NCBI RefSeq assembly: GCF_004005495.1
Contig: NZ_RZYA01000011.1
Coordinates: forward strand, 1 to 64,000
Source of the DNA: Streptomyces antnestii
GTDB lineage: Bacteria; Actinomycetota; Actinomycetes; Streptomycetales; Streptomycetaceae
Length of the DNA stretch: 64,000 nt
Direction of reading: 5' to 3'
The notes under the pieces are model-generated. The model was not told the DNA's origin. It did no database searches and worked only from the letters and a program-made list of their open reading frames with translations. Below, piece after piece: positions 44,197 through 51,632 of this stretch (within the stretch, counting starts at the first letter, position 1; every line of letters starts with the position of its first letter). The position numbers and the translations under genes are program-made.

Positions 44197-45144
44197 CTAG
44201 TCCACCGCCGCGTTCTGGGTGGCCTGCTTCGACGCGATGCCGGCGACGCCGTACTTCGCGCAGATGCGGTGGAGCGTGCCGTCGTCCATCAGTTCCTGGA
44301 GCGCTCGCCGGATCGCGCTCGTGAGCCGGGGAAGCTGCTTCGACACGGCGATGCCGTTGGGTGAGGCGCGGTAGCCGGCCGGTGCCTGGGGGTCCTCCGC
44401 GAGGTCGAAGGCCTTGCCGCCGTCGGCGGTCTTGGCCGCCCAGCCGGCGGCGGGCTTGGTCACGACGACGGCGCTCACCTTGCCGGAACGCAGGGCGAGT
44501 TGGGCGTCCGAGTCCTTGGGGAAGGTCTGGATGTCGGCCGGCCGGTGGCCGGCGGACCGGCACACGGACTGGTGGGCCGTGAGCAGCTTGTGCTGGTTGG
44601 TGGCGGCCTGGACGCCGACCGTCGCGCCGCAGAGGTCGTCGAGCGTGACGATCTTCTGCGGGTTGCCGTCGGCCACCAGGATGCCGGAGCCCGAGTGCGA
44701 GTAGTCGACGAAGTCGAGCAGTTTCTCCCGCTCCCGGTTGTCGGTGAGCGCCGACATCGCCACGTCGAACCTGCCCGCCTGGATCGCCGGCACGATGCCG
44801 TCGAACTTCGTGGGCGTGAAGGCGAATCTCACGCCGAGTTTCGCGCCCAGGGCCTGGCCGAGGTCGTAGTCGAGGCCGGTCAGACCGCTCTTCCCCGCGG
44901 CCACGAACATGGCGAACGGCGGGTACGGAACGTCGGTGGCCACGCGCACGGTGCCCGCCTCCCTGATCCGCGCGGGCAGTGCCGCGTGCAGTGCCGCGTC
45001 CCGCTCGACGGCGATGTCCGCGGACTTGTCGGGGGCGGCGGGTCCGCCGGGGGCGCCGCTCGCCCCGCAGCCGGCGACCACCACCGTGGCCGCGCAGGCC
45101 AGCACGGCCGAAGCCGCGCGGCGAGGCACAGAGATGTACTTCAA
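44197..45144 (-). CDS. Amino-acid-type ABC transporter substrate-binding lipoprotein
   Basis: The 315-residue protein has a lipoprotein signal peptide with lipobox VVAGC (C26). The body is a family 3 solute-binding fold: VRVATDVPYPPFAMF, GLDYDLGQALGAKLGVRF, FDVAMSALTDNREREKLLDF and the hinge strand KVSAVVVTKPAAGW. It should capture a polar amino acid or a conjugate outside the membrane. The start is TTG 45144. The gene heads a four-gene operon (binding protein, permease, ATPase, M20 peptidase). Confidence 0.92.
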   Translation of the reverse strand: MKYISVPRRAASAVLACAATVVVAGCGASGAPGGPAAPDKSADIAVERDAALHAALPARIREAGTVRVATDVPYPPFAMFVAAGKSGLTGLDYDLGQALGAKLGVRFAFTPTKFDGIVPAIQAGRFDVAMSALTDNREREKLLDFVDYSHSGSGILVADGNPQKIVTLDDLCGATVGVQAATNQHKLLTAHQSVCRSAGHRPADIQTFPKDSDAQLALRSGKVSAVVVTKPAAGWAAKTADGGKAFDLAEDPQAPAGYRASPNGIAVSKQLPRLTSAIRRALQELMDDGTLHRICAKYGVAGIASKQATQNAAVD

Positions 45145-45203
45145 CGTCGTTCCCTCTCGGAGGTACGAGGCGCGCGGAGACCCCGCGGCCGACCTCCCAG
45201 AAG

Positions 45204-45246
45204 TTACACATCAAGCTCTTGAATGGCTAGATGTAATGCACGTTAC
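45204..45246. promoter_or_regulatory. A/T-rich inverted repeats upstream of the ABC operon
   Basis: The segment includes TTACACATC (45204-45212) with its near-inverse GATGTAA (45230-45236), and the palindrome GTAATGCACGTTAC (45233-45246). It is an unusually AT-rich island 60-100 bp upstream of the binding-protein start and is the likely promoter/operator, perhaps for the RpiR regulator. Confidence 0.4.
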
Positions 45247-45793
45247 GTCGAGCCGGGCGGGCTACGCGGAGCTGGACACCGGGGTCGGAGCGGGGCGGCG
45301 GACGTCCGCCATGCGGCGTTCCGGGCCGCGGCGGCTCAGGAGCGGGTGGCCTACGAACGCGGCGGGCGCCCGGCAGCGCGTCGAGGACCTCGATGATGTC
45401 GCGCGGCATCACCGGACCGGCGCCGGTGCTCAGCACGTGGTCGGCCTTGCCGAGGATGTGGGAGGTGGCGGGCACGTTCGCCATCTCGCAGGTGAGGGGC
45501 TCGTCGGGCAGGCGCCGCACTAGGTCGCGGGTGTCGTAACGGAAGAGCGGCATGCACTCCCGGTACGGGTAGAACAAAGGCGTGGCGACGACGGTGCCGA
45601 GCGCGCCCGGCTCCGCCGGCTCCCCGGTCCCCAGGTCGCACACCTCGACCAGGCCGATGCCGGCGTCGATGTGCAGATGGCGCCGCGCGCAGATCGCGCC
45701 CGCGACGGGCGTCACCTCGGTCATGCCGTAACCGTCGTGGACCGGGGCGCCGAAGGTCTCCTCGGCGGCGGACGCCAGGGCGGGCGACAGCAC
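45227..45793 (-). pseudogene. Remnant of a phenylacetate-CoA-ligase-type AMP-binding enzyme
   Basis: Only a central to C-terminal piece of an adenylate-forming ligase remains. It contains the adenylate motif GYGMTEVTPVAGA, the PLFYPYRECMPLFRYDTRDLV segment with the conserved FRYDTRD, and HILGKADHVLSTGAG. The N-terminal 200-plus residues are missing, cut off next to a lower-GC stretch near 45800. After LPGARR the frame continues into Pro/Arg-rich nonsense, while another frame reads AAFVGHPLL, suggesting a 3' frameshift too. It is not expected to be functional. Confidence 0.7.
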
Positions 45794-45950
45794 GCAGCCA
45801 TTTTCTTTCTGCCGTTCACCCCGATCGCAGCTGGATTTTCGTTCGCACCCGCAGGCCTCGGTCGCCGGACCGGCCGCCGCGACCGCCCTCTACGATGACG
45901 GGGCACCGCCGCTCCTGTGCCGGCGGGCCGCCGGTCGGGAGGGGCCACCA

Positions 45951-46262
45951 ATGATCATTTTCTTCGGTACGCGGGGTTATCTGTACCAGCTCGCGATGCT
46001 CACGTTCGTGTGCGGCAACTGCGGCAACCCCGCGGCGCACGCGCTGCGCAAGTACGTCACGAAGTTCACGCTGTTCTTCGTGCCGCTGTTCCCCATCTCG
46101 ACGAGGTTCCGTTCGCAGTGCACGTTCTGCGGGATCGAGCACCAGCTCACCAAGGAGCAGGCGGAGGCGCTGCTCGCGCAGGCCGCCGCGCCCGCCGGCT
46201 ACCCGGCCCAGGGTCAGCAGCAGCCGGGCCAGCCGCTCGGCCAGAACCCCTACCAGCAGTAG
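45951..46262 (+). CDS. Zinc-ribbon domain protein
   Basis: The 103-residue protein has an N-terminal hydrophobic stretch (MIIFFGTRGYLYQLAMLTF) running into CGNCG and a second knuckle CTFCG about 30 residues later, giving a four-Cys zinc ribbon around KFTLFFVPLFPIST. The tail is Gln/Pro-rich (GQQQPGQPLGQNPYQQ). This type is widespread in actinobacteria with unknown role. GGGAGGGG precedes the ATG. It converges with the 2H phosphoesterase gene with only 4 bp between stops. Confidence 0.78.
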   Translation: MIIFFGTRGYLYQLAMLTFVCGNCGNPAAHALRKYVTKFTLFFVPLFPISTRFRSQCTFCGIEHQLTKEQAEALLAQAAAPAGYPAQGQQQPGQPLGQNPYQQ

Positions 46263-46266
46263 CCGG

Positions 46267-46806
46267 TCAGGGGCTGGCGGCGAACGGCGCCGTGAGGCGC
46301 AGCCGCCAGTCCCGGTCCGTACGGACCACGAGGTCCACGCGCCAGGCCGCCCCGCTCAGCGGAAGCAGCGGCCGCGCACGCTCCCGCACCAGCGCCGCCT
46401 CTTCGTCCGTCGCCCCCGTCACCAGCGTGACGTGCGGTTCGGGACGCTCCCCGAACCGGCCGCCGTAGGGCACGATGTGCGGCCACCGCCCGTAGAACGC
46501 GTCGGCCACGGGCCGTAGCGCGGGTACGGCCACCCCGACGAAGCCCGGCGCCTCCACGAAGTCCGTCAGCTCGGTCTCGACGGTGCGCAGCGACGCCGCG
46601 AGGTCACGCACCTCGGTGTCGACCGGACCCGTCAGCTCCGCCACGGGCAGGAACGGGTAGAGCAGCGAGACATGCGCGGGCAGGCCCTTCCTGATGAGCC
46701 CGGGAGTGACCTCCGCCGCGGCTTCGAGAAGCGGGTTCGCCCAGGGCAGGATGATGACCAGAGCGCTCCGGTCCTCCGGGGCGCGCCCCTCACCGACGGC
46801 CGCCAT
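46267..46806 (-). CDS. 2'-5' RNA ligase family (2H phosphoesterase) protein
   Basis: The 179-residue protein has the two HxT/S motifs of the 2H superfamily, HVSLLYPF and HVTLVTG, about 100 residues apart. The family hydrolyses or ligates cyclic phosphodiesters in RNA or nucleotides. The ATG at 46806 was chosen because GGAGGTGAGG lies directly upstream; longer readings run through the hairpin at 46835-46877. Confidence 0.8.
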   Translation of the reverse strand: MAAVGEGRAPEDRSALVIILPWANPLLEAAAEVTPGLIRKGLPAHVSLLYPFLPVAELTGPVDTEVRDLAASLRTVETELTDFVEAPGFVGVAVPALRPVADAFYGRWPHIVPYGGRFGERPEPHVTLVTGATDEEAALVRERARPLLPLSGAAWRVDLVVRTDRDWRLRLTAPFAASP

Positions 46807-46834
46807 GGCCACCTCACCTCCGCGTCGCGCCGGC

Positions 46835-46877
46835 ACATGTGCGGGGCGGACCGGGAAACGGTCCGCCCCGCACATGT
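46835..46877 (-). terminator. Perfect 18-bp hairpin terminator of the LAETG gene
   Basis: Arms at 46835-46852 and 46860-46877 (ACATGTGCGGGGCGGACC and its exact complement) enclose GGGAAAC. It begins 33 bp beyond the stop of the surface-protein gene on the minus strand. No U tract follows. Confidence 0.82.
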
Positions 46878-46910
46878 TCTCAGCCCCTGACGGGGCGCCG
46901 CGCCTCGGTC

Positions 46911-47543
46911 TCAGCCCTGAGCGGAGCCGCGGCGCCTGCGCGTCGCCCACACGAGGCCGGCGCCCGCCACGATCACCACGGCGGCCGCCCCGGCGATGAC
47001 CGGCGTGGCGCTGGACGAGCCCGTCTCGGCGAGGTCACCCGAGTCGGCGCCGGGCTTGCTCGACGGCACCGGCACCGCCGCGGCGGAGGTCGCCGCCGCG
47101 CTGGGCGCCGAGCTCGGCGTGGCAGCCGACGAGGGGCTCGACGCGGACGGCGTCGGCTTCGGGCTGACCGACGGCTTCGGCGCGCCTTCGCACACCGGGG
47201 CCGTCTTCTTCTCGTCACGCGAGTACTGGTCGCCGTCGCCCGCCTTGACGACGAGACGGACGGTCGACTCCTTGCTGTGTTCGGGGAGTTCCAGCTTCTT
47301 GTGGAATTCCCTCTGGAACGTCTCGGTGGGCAGCAGGTCCTTTCCGTCCACCGTGACGTTCACCGTGTTGTCGGCCTTCGACCCGTAGTTGGTCAGGTCG
47401 AGGCTGACCTGGGAGCAGGTCACCTCCCATTCGGGCGTGTGCGCCTGGGCGGGGCTCGCGAAGAGCCCCACGCCGAACGCACCTGCCGTGGCGGCCGCTA
47501 TGAGAGCGCCCGACGTCCGCCACGTCTTCTTGTTCTCGGTCAC
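46911..47543 (-). CDS. LAETG-motif sortase-anchored surface protein
   Basis: The 210-residue protein has a Sec signal peptide (1-36, ending SPAQA). A beta-rich domain with one cysteine pair spans about 37-115 (WEVTCSQVSLDLTNYG to APVCEG). A Pro/Ser/Ala stalk at 115-168 follows. A C-terminal sorting signal completes it: LAETG at 171-175, a hydrophobic helix and TRRRR. LAETG is recognised by class E sortases in Streptomyces; none is encoded here. The GTG at 47543 follows GGAGGACA. A wall-linked structural or adhesive role is inferred. Confidence 0.85.
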   Translation of the reverse strand: MTENKKTWRTSGALIAAATAGAFGVGLFASPAQAHTPEWEVTCSQVSLDLTNYGSKADNTVNVTVDGKDLLPTETFQREFHKKLELPEHSKESTVRLVVKAGDGDQYSRDEKKTAPVCEGAPKPSVSPKPTPSASSPSSAATPSSAPSAAATSAAAVPVPSSKPGADSGDLAETGSSSATPVIAGAAAVVIVAGAGLVWATRRRRGSAQG

Positions 47544-47647
47544 AGAATTGTCCTCCGCGAGGTTCGCCCCGTTTGACAGTGCGCGCACCCTACTCCTGGC
47601 GCAGACGGGTCTCGCCACCGCCTCCCCTTTTCCCATCAGCCCCTGGA

Positions 47648-48853
47648 TCAAAGGGAGTTGGGGGCGTCTCCGAAGTCCGGGATGTCCAGCCGGGCGCCAC
47701 CGCGCAGGGCGGATTCGTGGGCGACGATGCCCGGCAGGGTGTAGCGGGCGGCGACCCAGGCGTTGACCGGCGGCAGGGTTCCGGTGGCGACGGCGGTGAC
47801 GAAGTCGTCGACGAGGAAGTGGTGGCTGCCCTCGTGACCGTTGGGCATGTGGTCGAACTCCCGGGGCAGCCGCGCGCGGTCGTGCACGGGCGCGGAGCCT
47901 GAGGTGAACGCGTCGCGAAGCGCGGGCGCGATGTGCTGGAGCGAGGGGTCGTCGGCGGGCAGGGTCGGCTTCGGCCGGAGGAGTTCTGAGATGTCCCGCA
48001 CCCCCTTCTTGTCCTGCCAGAAGCTGACGGTGGCGAGCTGCTCCATGCTGGCGTCCGTGCCGAAGAACCGGAACCGCGATTCCCTGATGTGTGACGGGTA
48101 GCCGACCCTGCGGAACTCGTTGGTGCGGAACGAGCCGCCGCCCGCGACCTCGAAGAGCGCGGTCGCGTTCGACAGGTCGTTGCCGAACTGGCTGACCTCC
48201 TTGTCGAAGACCCCGTCACCCCTCTCGTCGGGCACCCCGATCGCGGAGACGCTCACGGCATGGGTCTGCCAGGCGCCGAGCACACCGCCGACGGAGTGCG
48301 TCGGGTACAGCAGGGGCGGATAGCTGGCGGTGGCCTTCCAGTTGTCGCCCCCGCTGTACCGGTAGGCGTCGTAGAAGCCGAGGTCCATGTCATGGACGTA
48401 GTCGCCCTCGGCGTAGAAGAGCCGCCCGAAGGCGCCCTCGGCGATCTGGTTCCGGGCGTGCACGGTCGCCGGGTTGTACTGGCTGGTCTCGCCCATCATG
48501 TAGGTCAGGCCGGTGTCGCGTACGGCGCCGACGATGGCGGCGATCTCGTCCTCGGTGATCGCCATGGGTACGGCCGAGTAGACGTGCTTCCCGGCCCGCA
48601 GCGCCTGCAGCACGAGCGGTCCGTGGGTCCAGCGCTGGGTGAAGATCGCCACGGCGTCGACGTCGGCGGACTCCAGCAGGGCGTCGAACGAGGGGAACGT
48701 GCCGGTGAGCCGCTCGGCGGCGGCGAGCCGTTCGGCGCGCTCGGGCAGCAGGTCCGTGACGTGGATGTCGCCGACGCCCGGGTGGGCGCGGAACAGCTTG
48801 GCGAACTGCCCGGAGAACTGCCCGGCGCCGACGATGCCGATCGAGAACGTCAT
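47648..48853 (-). CDS. Gfo/Idh/MocA family oxidoreductase
   Basis: The 401-residue enzyme has an N-terminal NAD(P) Rossmann domain (IGIVGAGQFSGQFAKLF) and the family motif region AGKHVYSAVPMA where EKP is usual; the lysine is replaced, so catalysis may differ. The C-terminal domain contains YAEGDYVHDMD and YPTHSVGGVLGAW. It probably oxidises a sugar or cyclitol. The ATG at 48853 follows GAAGGGAC. Upstream direct repeats (48865-48909) lie right at its promoter. Confidence 0.85.
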   Translation of the reverse strand: MTFSIGIVGAGQFSGQFAKLFRAHPGVGDIHVTDLLPERAERLAAAERLTGTFPSFDALLESADVDAVAIFTQRWTHGPLVLQALRAGKHVYSAVPMAITEDEIAAIVGAVRDTGLTYMMGETSQYNPATVHARNQIAEGAFGRLFYAEGDYVHDMDLGFYDAYRYSGGDNWKATASYPPLLYPTHSVGGVLGAWQTHAVSVSAIGVPDERGDGVFDKEVSQFGNDLSNATALFEVAGGGSFRTNEFRRVGYPSHIRESRFRFFGTDASMEQLATVSFWQDKKGVRDISELLRPKPTLPADDPSLQHIAPALRDAFTSGSAPVHDRARLPREFDHMPNGHEGSHHFLVDDFVTAVATGTLPPVNAWVAARYTLPGIVAHESALRGGARLDIPDFGDAPNSL

Positions 48854-48864
48854 GGGGGTCCCTT

Positions 48865-48949
48865 CACACGGGGGTGGGAACGTCACTCACACAGGGGTGG
48901 GAACTTCACAGGGAATGCCGGGGCCGGTCAAGACCGTCGGTCAAGACCG
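48865..48949. promoter_or_regulatory. Two sets of direct repeats in a divergent promoter region
   Basis: A 22-bp direct repeat occurs at 48865-48886 and 48888-48909 (core GGGGTGGGAAC, two mismatches). Next comes CGGTCAAGACCG at 48925-48936 and 48938-48949, each holding the inverted repeat GGTC-AA-GACC, spaced 13 bp. They sit between the oxidoreductase and the HTH-PNPOx gene and are good operator candidates, possibly for the HTH-PNPOx protein itself. Confidence 0.5.
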
Positions 48950-49033
48950 GGGTGGCTCTCCGGCGGGCGCCGACGCATGGTGGTGGTGCCGGGACAGCCG
49001 GCGGTGGGGGGAAGCAGACAGGGAGTGTGAACG

Positions 49034-49774
49034 ATGTCCGGGACCCCCGAGACCGCCGACGGCGTGGAGATCCAGCGCAGCGACTTCGGGCGGCGCGTGG
49101 CCGCGCGGCGGGTGGCTCTCGGCCTGTCCGTCGAAGAGCTGGCCGAGCGGGTGGGCGCCTCGGAGTCGTACGTGCACTACGTCGAGACCCAGCCGTCGCG
49201 CCCGGGCATCGGCTTCGTCACGCGTTTGGCGGATGCCCTGGACACGACCACGGACGATCTCGCCGGCGGTACGTACGAGACGCCTCCGGGCACCGCGGAC
49301 GCGTCCCGGGCACCACGTCTCGTGAAGCTGTCCGAGCAGGAGTGCCTGGCCCTCGTCTCCACCCACGGAGTGGGCCGGCTCGGGCTCCAGCTGCCCGACG
49401 GGCCGCTGATCCTGCCGGTGAACTATTCGATCACCCAGGACGGCTCGATCGCGTTCCGGACCGATCCGGGATCCGTCGCGGCGGCCGCGGACGGCCACGT
49501 CGTCGCGTTCGAGGTGGACCGGATCGACGACGCGATGAGCGAGGGCTGGAGCGTCCTGCTCGTCGGCCTCGCGACCGCCGTGACGGACCTGGCCGTCGCG
49601 AGTGAGCTGGCCGAGCACGCGTACTCGTCGCCCTGGGCGGGCGGCGACCGCACCCAGTGGATGGTGGTGAGGCCGCGGCGGACGACCGGACGCCGGGTGA
49701 TCAGCTCCCTGAATCTGGAGGCGCCGTACGTGGAGCGAGGTAGTGAGGGAAGTAACAAGGAGGAGCAGGAGTAA
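49034..49774 (+). CDS. HTH (XRE)-pyridoxamine 5'-phosphate oxidase-like fusion protein, second copy
   Basis: The 246-residue protein repeats the architecture of the gene at 1387: XRE helix-turn-helix (about 18-75, SVEELAERVGASESYVHYVE) then a split-barrel PNPOx domain (about 95-230). It shares the stretches LVSTHGVGRL, PVNYSIT, AFEVDRIDDAMSEGWSVLL and SSPWAGGDR with its paralogue. A charged tail (EGSNKEEQE) is extra. AGGGAGTG precedes the ATG. Likely a flavin- or F420-responsive regulator, with tandem operator-like repeats 85-170 bp upstream. Confidence 0.8.
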   Translation: MSGTPETADGVEIQRSDFGRRVAARRVALGLSVEELAERVGASESYVHYVETQPSRPGIGFVTRLADALDTTTDDLAGGTYETPPGTADASRAPRLVKLSEQECLALVSTHGVGRLGLQLPDGPLILPVNYSITQDGSIAFRTDPGSVAAAADGHVVAFEVDRIDDAMSEGWSVLLVGLATAVTDLAVASELAEHAYSSPWAGGDRTQWMVVRPRRTTGRRVISSLNLEAPYVERGSEGSNKEEQE

Positions 49775-49886
49775 GGGGCACCCCCTGCGGGGGCGCGGGC
49801 CGAAGATCGCCCTCTTACCTGGCTCACAACCAGCTCTTTACCGACCGTAGGACCCCTCTCACCGGCCGCAATTAGCGTCCCGTGCC

Positions 49887-51632
49887 GTGCGATTGACAGA
49901 AGGACAGCAGCCGACAGAGCGGGTGAGCGTGATCGTGATCGCGCACGACGACGCCGGGCACGTACCGGACGCCGTGCGATCCGCGCTGGCCCAGGGCGAG
50001 CGCGTCGCCGAAGTCATCGCCGTGGACGACGCGTCCGGCGACGGCACCGGGGAGGTGCTCGACCGGATCGCCCGCAAGGAGCCACGCGTGCGGGTCGTCC
50101 ACCACACGCTCAACAGCGGGGGCTGCGGCACGCCCCGCAACACCGGCCTGCGGCTGGCCACGGCGCCCTGGGTGATGTTCCTCGACAGTGACGACCTGCT
50201 CCCGCCGGGCGCCGTCGACCGGCTGCTCGCCGCCGCCACGCGGCACTCCGCCGACGTCGTCGCCGGGGCCTGCGTACGCCGGGAGATCCCCGACGGGCGA
50301 GAGGTGCGCTGGCAGCCCCAGCTCTATGAGACGGAAGCTCTGCACGAGGACACGTCCGCCCACCCCGAGCTGCTCCGCGACACCGTGTCCGTGAACAAGC
50401 TGTACGCGCGCGAGTTCCTGGACCGCCATCACATCCGCTTCCCGGACGGACGGTTCCCGTACGAGGACTTCGTGTTCACCGCCCGTGTCTACGCGGCCGC
50501 CGCACGGCTCGCGGTGGTCCCCGACCCGGTCTACGTGTGGCAGGTGCGCCGGCAGGCCCGCCGGCTGTCCATCTCCCTGGCCCGCGACACCATCGGCAAC
50601 TGGCGCAGCCGCGTCGCGGCCCAGCGGTTCGCCGTCCACACCCTGGCCCACGGGGGCCACGGCGGGCTCGCCGACGCCGCGCGCGTCCGCTTCCTGGAGC
50701 ACGACCTGCGCATGTACCTGCGGGAGCTGCCGCTGCGCTCCGCCGAGTACCGCGAGGCCTGGTGGACCGACACCCGTGCCCTCCTCAGCGGCGATCCGCG
50801 CATGGAGCAGGCGGTCAAGTCGGCCTCGGCGCCCGCACGTTGGGCGGCCCTGACCGTGCTGGCCGCGCCGCACCCTCCGCAGGACGACGGCCTGCGACGG
50901 CTCGCGGCTCTCGCCGGGCGGCCCGGACGGCTGCTGCCGCCGTACGCCCTGGGCCGGGCGGGCGTCCCGGTGTGGTCCGAGGAGCTGCCCGCGGAACTGG
51001 CCGGTCTCGAAGCGCTCACCCCCTGCGAGCTGCCCGTCACCGTAGACGCCGAGGTGACCCCCGGGCCGCGCACCCGCGTCGACCTCACCCTGCACGACCT
51101 GTACGGCAGGCTGCGCGCCGCCGGTCCCGAGAGCGTCGACCTCGAACTGGTGGACAGGGCGACGGACCGGGTGGGCCTGAGCGTGCGGGCGGCGTGGACC
51201 GACGCGGGCGAGCCCGTGGCCGGCCCCGGCAAGGACGAGCGGCACCGGCACGCCCGCTGGACCGCCCGCGTCGACGGGCTCGCGCTCGCCGGTCTCACCG
51301 CGTCGCACCCCGTCGCCGCGTGGGACGTACGCGCCCGCGTCCGCTTCCGGGACGGCTCCGTGAACGAGACCACCGTGCGCGCCCTGCGCCCGGGCCTGCG
51401 CCGCGTCGCCGTCCCGCACGCGCGCCGCCTCGTCGTGCTCCTCCAGCCGTACGCCACGCATGACGGCTCGCTCGCGTTCCGCGTCGCGCCCGGTGTCCGC
51501 GGTGCCCTGCGCATCGCCGGGGCGCGCGCCGGACGCGTACTGCGGGACCGCCTCCCCGCCCGCCCCGACACCGCACCATCCGCCCCCGCCACCCCCGCCC
51601 CACCCGTTCGGCCCGCCGGAGACCCCACATGA
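49887..51632 (+). CDS. Family 2 glycosyltransferase (wall glycopolymer type)
   Basis: The 581-residue protein has an N-terminal GT-A domain (about 12-250) with SVIVIAHDDAGHVPDAVRSAL, the nucleotide-sugar motif FLDSDD, and YEDFVFTARVYAAAA. Helical and beta-rich C-terminal regions follow, as in teichoic-acid glycosyltransferases of Streptomyces. The GTG at 49887 gives the longest convincing start; GTG 49923 is an alternative. The stop overlaps the next gene by 4 bp (ATGA). It probably adds sugars to a poly(polyol phosphate) wall polymer made with the TagF-like neighbour. Confidence 0.85.
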   Translation: MRLTEGQQPTERVSVIVIAHDDAGHVPDAVRSALAQGERVAEVIAVDDASGDGTGEVLDRIARKEPRVRVVHHTLNSGGCGTPRNTGLRLATAPWVMFLDSDDLLPPGAVDRLLAAATRHSADVVAGACVRREIPDGREVRWQPQLYETEALHEDTSAHPELLRDTVSVNKLYAREFLDRHHIRFPDGRFPYEDFVFTARVYAAAARLAVVPDPVYVWQVRRQARRLSISLARDTIGNWRSRVAAQRFAVHTLAHGGHGGLADAARVRFLEHDLRMYLRELPLRSAEYREAWWTDTRALLSGDPRMEQAVKSASAPARWAALTVLAAPHPPQDDGLRRLAALAGRPGRLLPPYALGRAGVPVWSEELPAELAGLEALTPCELPVTVDAEVTPGPRTRVDLTLHDLYGRLRAAGPESVDLELVDRATDRVGLSVRAAWTDAGEPVAGPGKDERHRHARWTARVDGLALAGLTASHPVAAWDVRARVRFRDGSVNETTVRALRPGLRRVAVPHARRLVVLLQPYATHDGSLAFRVAPGVRGALRIAGARAGRVLRDRLPARPDTAPSAPATPAPPVRPAGDPT

